Assembly: GCF_023502325.1 (NCBI RefSeq)
Contig: NZ_JAMFLZ010000001.1
Location: 744,001-808,000, forward strand
Length of the DNA: 64,000 nt
Reading direction: 5' to 3'
From: Wocania_A spongiicola
Lineage (GTDB): Bacteria > Bacteroidota > Bacteroidia > Flavobacteriales > Flavobacteriaceae
Translations under genes and position numbers: made by a program
In this document: positions 56,099 through 61,700 of the stretch, one piece after another
Position numbering within the stretch: the stretch's first letter is position 1
Layout: each line of letters starts with the position of its first letter
Notes under the pieces: model-generated
Told to the model about the DNA's origin: nothing
What the model saw: only the letters and a program-made list of their open reading frames with translations
The model's database searches: none

Positions 56099-56350
56099 AT
56101 GAATTATTACGTCTATATATTATATTCAAAAACTTTGGATAAATATTATATAGGTTCAACTAAAGATATCGATGTTCGTTTAGAAAAACATTTATCAAAC
56201 CATAAAGGGTTTACTTCAAAAGCTAAAGATTGGGTATTGAAATATCAAGAAGTTTTTTATTCCAATTCAGATTCTTTAAAAAGAGAATTACAAATTAAAA
56301 ATTGGAAGAGTAGAAAAATGATTGAAAAATTAATCAACAATAGTATATAG
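56099..56350 (+). CDS. Small GIY-YIG family endonuclease
   Basis: This encodes 83 residues from the ATG at 56099. The single domain starts with YYVYILYSKTLDKYYIGSTK, the GIY-YIG pair in its YVYIL/YYIGST form, followed by the conserved Arg (VRLEKHLSNHKGFT) and a late Glu in SLKRELQIKNWKSRKMIEK. Such stand-alone domains (UPF0213-like) cut or nick DNA. An upstream start at 55994 would read through the tRNA and is rejected. The gene lies between the tRNA and a degenerate tRNA copy, as expected for a small homing or mobile element. Confidence 0.9.
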   Translation: MNYYVYILYSKTLDKYYIGSTKDIDVRLEKHLSNHKGFTSKAKDWVLKYQEVFYSNSDSLKRELQIKNWKSRKMIEKLINNSI

Positions 56351-56413
56351 ATTGGTTCAGGGCATCCCGATTTTACATCGGGAGTGTCAGGGGTTCGAAT
56401 CCCTTCGCGCCCA
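56351..56413 (+). pseudogene. Degenerate tRNA-Val 3' part (pseudo-tRNA)
   Basis: The stretch lines up with tRNA-Val from the D loop (TTGGTTCAG) to the acceptor end, and the last 28 bases are identical. It lacks the 5' acceptor strand and most of the D stem. The anticodon arm is replaced by CCCGA-TTTTACA-TCGGG, which matches the core of the terminator just downstream (CCCGAT...ATCGGG). It cannot fold into a full tRNA. It is best seen as the right border of the GIY-YIG element. Confidence 0.85.
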
Positions 56414-56415
56414 CA
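56386..56415 (+). repeat. Direct repeat, right copy
   Basis: Exact 30-base copy of 56026-56055, at the 3' end of the pseudo-tRNA. Homology outside the exact repeat continues leftward only with gaps and substitutions. Confidence 0.95.
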
Positions 56416-56417
56416 TT

Positions 56418-56453
56418 AAAAAAGTCCCGATACATTTGCATCGGGACTTTTTT
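56418..56453 (+). terminator. Terminator after the GIY-YIG / pseudo-tRNA unit
   Basis: A perfect 14-bp stem: AAAAAAGTCCCGAT (56418-56431) pairs with ATCGGGACTTTTTT (56440-56453) around an 8-base loop. The run of A before and T after allows termination in both directions. Confidence 0.9.
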
Positions 56454-56494
56454 GTATAAGTTTTGTTTTTTCCAGTAAATAATACTAATAATAA

Positions 56495-56531
56495 GTATAC
56501 CTCGCCTAAACTGTAGGGTATACAGTTTAGG
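56495..56531. repeat. Overlapping inverted repeats, possible operator or RNA switch
   Basis: CCTAAACTGTA (56505-56515) pairs exactly with TACAGTTTAGG (56521-56531), and GTATACC (56495-56501) pairs with GGTATAC (56517-56523). The two share bases 56521-56523, so only one can form at a time. No T run follows. It lies in the 56454-56633 gap, which has no gene. Confidence 0.55.
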
Positions 56532-56608
56532 TTTGGTATTTAAAACACACTTAAGCCTTTTATCTTTGGCAAATTAATCCCTGCTATTAAAAAGTTGTGT
56601 TTATATTA

Positions 56609-56628
56609 TAACAAAGCACGCTTTGTTA
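56609..56628 (-). terminator. Weak hairpin after the minus-strand HTH gene
   Basis: TAACAAAG (56609-56616) pairs with CTTTGTTA (56621-56628) around CACG, just beyond the stop at 56634. The T run is poor, so termination efficiency is uncertain. Confidence 0.4.
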
Positions 56629-56633
56629 ATTCA

Positions 56634-56915
56634 TTAACTCGTTTTTTGGAGGTTCTCTCTTAAGCGGTTTGAGATATCTTTATAATCTTTTGCTATTTCT
56701 ATAATGGCATTAAAAACTAAAATATTTTTGCTGAATCCGTTTTTAGTATTTCTGACGGTTTGAGAGTCAACATTTATATTATTAGTAGAAAGTTTAAGAA
56801 TTACTTTTGCTGTATATTCTTTAGGTAGATGATTTATGAGTAAATCTTTTAAAGCGTCCTGTTCTTTCTTAGAATGCACATCATATAATGTGTATAATTT
56901 GTTTAAATTTGTCAT
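56634..56915 (-). CDS. Small HTH-like DNA-binding protein
   Basis: This is a 93-residue protein. The middle (about 33-75: EYTAKVILKLSTNNINVDSQ, then VRNTKNGFSKNILVFNAIIEIAKDY) resembles the flavobacterial small XRE/HTH proteins in which a variable recognition helix is followed by (V/N)-x-N-G-x and an ALIEIAKE-like helix. It has no signal or membrane segment. It is divergent from the XRE gene at 57017 across a 101-base gap with a strong palindrome, an arrangement typical of paired, mutually regulating DNA-binding proteins. Family call is moderate. Confidence 0.6.
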   Translation of the reverse strand: MTNLNKLYTLYDVHSKKEQDALKDLLINHLPKEYTAKVILKLSTNNINVDSQTVRNTKNGFSKNILVFNAIIEIAKDYKDISNRLRENLQKTS

Positions 56916-56940
56916 AACTTGAGTGAAACATGAGTAGATT

Positions 56941-56996
56941 TATACAAATATATACAAATAATTAAATAAAATAGTAAAAATTTAATTATTTGTATA
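56941..56996. promoter_or_regulatory. Palindromic operator between two divergent HTH genes
   Basis: TATACAAATAATTAAAT (56951-56967) is matched perfectly by its complement at 56980-56996, with a 12-base A-rich spacer. A further direct copy of TATACAAATA lies at 56941-56950, so the decamer occurs three times. It fills the gap between the divergent starts at 56915 and 57017 and is likely bound by one or both regulators. Confidence 0.7.
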
Positions 56997-57016
56997 ATTC
57001 ATATTGATTCTAAATT

Positions 57017-57337
57017 ATGAGTTTTGAAGATAAACTAAGACAATTAGTTAAGACTAAGTATAATAAATTGAGTGATTTAGCTGAAAAATTTGATATGAAT
57101 TATTCCCAGCTTTCTCAGTATATTAATGGTAAAAAGGTATCCTTAGATTTTTTAAATAAAATAATAGAAGAGTTTCCTGAAGCAGATCTTAATTGGTTAT
57201 TAAGAGATGACAATATTAATGATAATAGAGTGCAAGAACAAAGCGAATCTTACAAAGCTGTATTAAATAATGAGCAAATCATTAATAAAATAGAAGTGCT
57301 GTTAGATGATTTGAAAAATCAGATAGCAAAAGAATAA
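57017..57337 (+). CDS. XRE-family HTH transcriptional regulator
   Basis: This is a 106-residue protein. The HTH occupies about 8-62: KYNKLSDLAEKFDMNYSQLS, QYINGKKVSLDFLNKIIEEFP and EADLNWLL, where the closing DLNWLL motif is that of phage-repressor-like regulators. A C-terminal helix (about 75-105, EQIINKIEVLLDDLKNQIAKE) may serve dimerisation. It faces the smaller HTH gene across the palindromic operator and probably represses the shared region. No integrase or phage structural gene is near. Confidence 0.88.
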   Translation: MSFEDKLRQLVKTKYNKLSDLAEKFDMNYSQLSQYINGKKVSLDFLNKIIEEFPEADLNWLLRDDNINDNRVQEQSESYKAVLNNEQIINKIEVLLDDLKNQIAKE

Positions 57338-57450
57338 TTATTATAAAACGTTTGATGTTTTTGTAATATTTATTTTAATGGTGAGAGTAACTTCATAAAA
57401 GCTTTCGCCAATAAAAATAATTTCATTATTTTTATTAAAATCTCTCATTT

Positions 57451-58221
57451 ATGGATAGTAGTAGCATTAAAAATGTATACAAAGAAATATTTAAATCCTA
57501 CGAAAACCCATCCTTAGAAAAGCATATTGAAAAGATTAAAGAACTAGATGTTTATCTGCCATATAGCTCCACTTTTTTTTGCATTACTAATACTCAAGAT
57601 TTAAGTTTTGAATTTATAAGTAAAAATATGAATGCCTGTTTGGGTTTTGATATTAATGAATTAAAAACCCGTGGTATGAGATACTTTTGGAGTAGAATGC
57701 ATCCAGAAGATTTAGATTTATGGCTTAAGGCTTTAAATGAACTTATGAATTTTACTTTAAACGATATTAATATTACTGAAAGAAGTAAAATGTGTTATAC
57801 TTGGAATTATCGGATTAAAGATGCAAAGGATAACTATGTTAACGTGGTACAAAATACAACACCTCTTGAGTTTGATAGTGATGAAAAACCTATAATTGGA
57901 CTAGCTCATTACACCGTACTAGATTCTAAAATAAAACTAGATATTACCGCTACAGCTAAATTATTAAACAAAAATAATGAATACGAAACGGTATATTTTA
58001 ATAACTTTTCGCAGAAACTACTTACTAATGGTATTAGCAACAGAGAGCGTGATATTATTAGATTATTGGTCTTAAGCCATTCAAGTAAAGAGATTGGGGA
58101 ACGGCTTAATATAAGTTCTAACACAGTTGATACTCACCGTAGAAACATTCTTAAAAAATTAAATATATCTTCAACAGGAGAGTTAGTTGGGATGCTTAAA
58201 ATGAATAAGAATTTTGTATAA
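57451..58221 (+). CDS. PAS-LuxR transcriptional regulator
   Basis: This is a 256-residue regulator. A PAS_3-like sensor domain (about 35-165: LSFEFISKNMNACLGFDINE, FWSRMHPEDLDLWLKAL and YTWNYRIKDAKDNYVNV) is followed by a LuxR-type HTH (about 192-250: ISNRERDIIRLLVLSHSSKE, then IGERLNISSNTVDTHRRNIL). Flavobacteria use many such one-component regulators. The ligand is unknown. The next 93 bases lead to a terminator at 58314 and hold no evident gene. Confidence 0.92.
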   Translation: MDSSSIKNVYKEIFKSYENPSLEKHIEKIKELDVYLPYSSTFFCITNTQDLSFEFISKNMNACLGFDINELKTRGMRYFWSRMHPEDLDLWLKALNELMNFTLNDINITERSKMCYTWNYRIKDAKDNYVNVVQNTTPLEFDSDEKPIIGLAHYTVLDSKIKLDITATAKLLNKNNEYETVYFNNFSQKLLTNGISNRERDIIRLLVLSHSSKEIGERLNISSNTVDTHRRNILKKLNISSTGELVGMLKMNKNFV

Positions 58222-58313
58222 ATACAGTAATTACTCAAATTGAGTATTGCATAGTATTTAATATTCATACATCTTTGTAATGCTATTAATTAATTCTTAA
58301 GGAGAATTATTTT

Positions 58314-58354
58314 AGGTATCTGACTATAAACCAATAATCAGATACCTTTTTTTT
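58314..58354 (+). terminator. Terminator after the PAS-LuxR gene
   Basis: AGGTATCTGA (58314-58323) pairs with TCAGATACCT (58338-58347) and is followed by eight T. It sits between the convergent PAS-LuxR and murF genes and acts on the plus strand. Confidence 0.8.
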
Positions 58355-58366
58355 AATATATAGATG

Positions 58367-59644
58367 TTAGATTAATTCTAAAACTCTTTCTAAAGCCATA
58401 CCACGAGATCCTTTAATTAATAGTGTAGCATGTACTATTTGAGAAAAGCTAAAGTCATCTTTAAAGTTTTCATATACTTTATACTGTTGGACTTTGGCAG
58501 AATTACTTTCTGATTTATAAAAGTTTTCGCCAATAAGAATAATTTTATCAATATTTAAAGAAACAGCCAAATCTGTAATATTTTGATGCTCTTGTTCTGC
58601 ATCATTACCAAGCTCAAACATATCTCCAAGTATGGCTATTTTGTATCCTGTTTGCTTTTCAAAATTAAGTAACGCTGCACGCATACTTGTAGGGTTAGCA
58701 TTGTATGCGTCCAAGATAATTTTGTAATCCCCTTTATTAATTATTTGCGAACGGTTGTTAGTTGGGGTGTAGTTTTCAATAGCTATTTTTATGGATTCAG
58801 TTTCTACTTCAAAATATTCCCCTATTGCAATGGCTGCTGCAATGTTATTAAAGTTGTAATCTCCTATAAGTTTACTTTTTATGGTTATGCCATTATATCT
58901 GCATTTAACAAATGGTTGCGCATCAATAAAATCAATAGTAGTATTTGCTAAAGTATTATTCCCAAAAATAACTCTTTTAGCATCATTTGTTTTTTCAAGT
59001 TGAATGGCATCATTCCCATTAACAAAAATAGTTTTATCATTAGCAATTAAATAATCATACATTTCGCTTTTACCCTTAATGACGCCTTCAACGCTTCCAA
59101 AACCTTCTAAGTGTGCTTTTCCAAAATTGGTTATATAACCATAGTCTGGTTTGGCAATATTGCATAAAAATGCAATTTCTTTTAAATGATTTGCTCCCAT
59201 TTCTACAATTCCAATTTTAGTATTTGAATTCATAGAAAGTAGGGTTAAAGGTACCCCTATATGATTGTTTAAATTACCAATAGTGGCAGTTGTGCTATTT
59301 TTTTGAGATAGTACTGCGTTTATTAGCTCTTTGGTTGTGGTTTTTCCATTGCTGCCAGTTAAAGCTATAATGGGAACATTTAAAAATGTTCTATGATAAG
59401 AAGCTAACTCTTGAAGCGTTTCAAGCACATTATTTACAACAATAGTATGAGTTGAGGTGTTGTATTTTGCTTCATCTATAACTACATATTTTGCACCTTT
59501 ACTTAAGGCTTGTTCTGCATAAACGTTTCCATTAAAATTATCGCCTTTAAGAGCGAAAAAAATATCGTTTTTTTGAATTTTCCTAGTATCAGTGCAAACC
59601 GAATTGCACTCTAAGAAAAGACTATGTATTTGATCTATTTTCAA
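58367..59644 (-). CDS. murF: UDP-N-acetylmuramoyl-tripeptide--D-alanyl-D-alanine ligase, TTG start
   Basis: This is a 425-residue Mur ligase that adds D-Ala-D-Ala to the UDP-MurNAc peptide. It has TDTRKIQKNDIFFALKGDNFNG at the N-terminus, P-loop GSNGKTTT at 97-104, NNHIGVPLTLL, VEMGANHLKEI and ILDAYNANPTSMRAAL. The initiation codon at 59644 reads TTG on the minus strand; no ATG, GTG or other TTG lies just upstream in frame, and homologues begin at this point. gldJ is upstream on the same strand with a terminator between. Confidence 0.94.
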   Translation of the reverse strand: MKIDQIHSLFLECNSVCTDTRKIQKNDIFFALKGDNFNGNVYAEQALSKGAKYVVIDEAKYNTSTHTIVVNNVLETLQELASYHRTFLNVPIIALTGSNGKTTTKELINAVLSQKNSTTATIGNLNNHIGVPLTLLSMNSNTKIGIVEMGANHLKEIAFLCNIAKPDYGYITNFGKAHLEGFGSVEGVIKGKSEMYDYLIANDKTIFVNGNDAIQLEKTNDAKRVIFGNNTLANTTIDFIDAQPFVKCRYNGITIKSKLIGDYNFNNIAAAIAIGEYFEVETESIKIAIENYTPTNNRSQIINKGDYKIILDAYNANPTSMRAALLNFEKQTGYKIAILGDMFELGNDAEQEHQNITDLAVSLNIDKIILIGENFYKSESNSAKVQQYKVYENFKDDFSFSQIVHATLLIKGSRGMALERVLELI

Positions 59645-59683
59645 TATGTAGTATCTTAATAAATTATATAAATTAAAAGTATT

Positions 59684-59713
59684 AAAAAAGTCCTAACAAA
59701 TGCTAGGACTTTT
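59684..59713 (-). terminator. Terminator after gldJ
   Basis: AAAAGTCCTA (59686-59695) pairs with TAGGACTTTT (59704-59713) around ACAAATGC; on the minus strand a run of six T follows. It lies 22 bases after the gldJ stop, so murF needs its own promoter or read-through. Confidence 0.85.
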
Positions 59714-59735
59714 AAATATATTTATTTGAAACTTT

Positions 59736-61436
59736 TTAATTTTTTGTTTTGTTTTTAGACTTGCTTTTTGAGCCTACACGAGACATAGCACATCTAAATC
59801 CAATATAGTCTGTAGCCATATCTTGCGGGAAATAACGTCTTTGAGCTGGATCTAGCCAGTATTCTCTGTCTTTCCATGAGCCTCCTTTGTAAACTCTAAC
59901 CTCATCATTAATTAAAGAAGATCTATTATCGTTTTTATCGTATTCTCTAATAATATTTCCTAATGAATCTCTAGAAATTGAGTGTTTTGGAGAATTATAC
60001 ATTAGACGAGTTTCAGTATCAGATTTGTCTCCTGATTCTAAATCTTCATCATCGTTAAAACTTTCAAAGTTACGAGAAGAACGTCTATCTCCATCTCTAA
60101 AGTTTATAGCATTACTCTTATCAAAGTTAGTTCTTAAATAAGTTTCGTTTTCATCAACTGGAACTTGTAGAATTTCACCAGGTAAATTTCTAGCAACTAC
60201 TTTTCCGTTAGAAAGCGTATCGTAAACAATATCATCAGAAGTAACTACTTTTACAGAGCCATCTTCGTTAATAGCATTTTTTGTATAAACATTACCACGG
60301 TAATAGTTAAAGTCGTTAAACTCATCATCAACAATAGGTCTGTATACATCTGCTACCCATTCGGCTACGTTACCAGCCATATCATATAATCCAAAATCGT
60401 TAGGATCGTATGATTTAACAGCATTAGTAATATCAGCACCATCGTCTGACCAACCTTGAATTCCGCCGTAATCTCCTTTTCCTTGTTTGAAGTTAGCTAA
60501 TTGATCACCACGAACTTTACGTTTTCCTGAGCGTGTGTATTGACCATCCCATGGATATTTTTTTCTACCTCGATAAAGGTTGTAGCTTCTAAGTTCGCCT
60601 AATCCTAGAGCAGCATATTCCCATTCAGTTTCGGTTGGTAGCCTGTATTTTGGAGAAATGATACCAGTTTCGCGAGTAGCATAAACACCAGTTTCGTTAC
60701 CATCGGCATCAGTTCTTACATTTCTTTTATTACGCCCGTCACCATTTATGACTTCTTCATTTCCACCATAAGTTAAAGTAGGCGCGTTAATATATGTATC
60801 TGTACTAAAAGTAGCATCAGCATTTACATCCAAAGTTTTAGCATCTCTTTTTAAATACCCAGCTTTTTCTAAGTAAAATTCGTTAACACGGTCTGATCTC
60901 CAATTAGCAAACTCAACAGCTTGAATCCAACTTACACCAACAACAGGGTATTCAGCATAACCTGGGTGACGTAAATAGTTTTCAGTCATAATTTCATTAA
61001 AACCTAAACGATTTCTCCAAACTAAAGTGTCTGGTAAAGCACCATGGTAAATAGCTCTAAAATTATCGTCTGTTGGCGGATAAACACGTTTAATCCAATC
61101 TAAGTATTCTAAATACATTACATTGGTAACCTCAGTTTCATCCATGTAAAAAGATTGAACATGCTGTTGCGTTGGAGTATTATTCCAATCATGCATGACA
61201 TCATCTTGTACTTTTCCTTTTGTAAAAGTTCCTCCTTCTATGAAGACTAAACCTGGGGCAGTTTCTTGTTCTTTAAAATTGGTATTGTATTGAAAACCAC
61301 CTTCTCTGTCGTTGATTTGCCACCCTGTTGCTCTAGAACTATTCTTTGAGCTCGAAGATTTTTTACAACCAATAGCGGTTACAGATAGTGCTAAAACTAC
61401 CATAACCTTTAGTGCTACTACTTTTTTCATATCCAT
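59736..61436 (-). CDS. gldJ: Gliding motility lipoprotein GldJ
   Basis: This is a 566-residue lipoprotein with lipobox Cys24 (VTAIGCKKSS). The body is a formylglycine-generating-enzyme (SUMF1)-like fold: FIEGGTFTKGKVQDD, YMDETEVTNVMYLEYLDW, PVVGVSWIQAVEFANWRSD, YRLPTETEWEYAALG, NDFGLYDMAGNVAEWVADVY and YKGGSWKDREYWLDPAQRRY. Length, acidic insertions and neighbourhood (murF downstream, porU divergent) match GldJ, which is needed for gliding and T9SS function. The start may instead be the second Met at 61430. Confidence 0.95.
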   Translation of the reverse strand: MDMKKVVALKVMVVLALSVTAIGCKKSSSSKNSSRATGWQINDREGGFQYNTNFKEQETAPGLVFIEGGTFTKGKVQDDVMHDWNNTPTQQHVQSFYMDETEVTNVMYLEYLDWIKRVYPPTDDNFRAIYHGALPDTLVWRNRLGFNEIMTENYLRHPGYAEYPVVGVSWIQAVEFANWRSDRVNEFYLEKAGYLKRDAKTLDVNADATFSTDTYINAPTLTYGGNEEVINGDGRNKRNVRTDADGNETGVYATRETGIISPKYRLPTETEWEYAALGLGELRSYNLYRGRKKYPWDGQYTRSGKRKVRGDQLANFKQGKGDYGGIQGWSDDGADITNAVKSYDPNDFGLYDMAGNVAEWVADVYRPIVDDEFNDFNYYRGNVYTKNAINEDGSVKVVTSDDIVYDTLSNGKVVARNLPGEILQVPVDENETYLRTNFDKSNAINFRDGDRRSSRNFESFNDDEDLESGDKSDTETRLMYNSPKHSISRDSLGNIIREYDKNDNRSSLINDEVRVYKGGSWKDREYWLDPAQRRYFPQDMATDYIGFRCAMSRVGSKSKSKNKTKN

Positions 61437-61700
61437 ACGTTTAAGTAAGCTAATAATATTTTTGGTGCTGCAATATAAGAATTAAACCGAATAACACAAG
61501 CAATTTTTTGCATTTTAACCAAAAAAATATGCATTTCACCCTATTTTTTTAACATTACAACGATGTTTTTGGTGTTTTTCATCATTGTTTTGTGTTTAAT
61601 AAACGCGTGTTTTACTAATTTATTATTGTATTTTTGCTATGGTTTTTAAATTTGTTATTTTTTTTAATAATAACATGTTACAAAAGCCGTTATTCTAGCG
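61437..61700. other. Divergent gldJ-porU intergenic region
   Basis: A 264-base AT-rich gap without a gene. TATTTTTG at 61629-61636 fits a -7 box for porU, 65 bases before its ATG, but no TTG element was found at the right distance. I saw no clear box for gldJ. Confidence 0.4.

Noticed and set aside
56351..56413. A second functional tRNA
   Set aside because: The 5' acceptor strand and D stem are missing and the anticodon would read a stop codon, so it can only be a remnant.
56634..57337. A prophage remnant
   Set aside because: Only the two HTH genes look phage-like; no integrase, structural or lysis gene is nearby.
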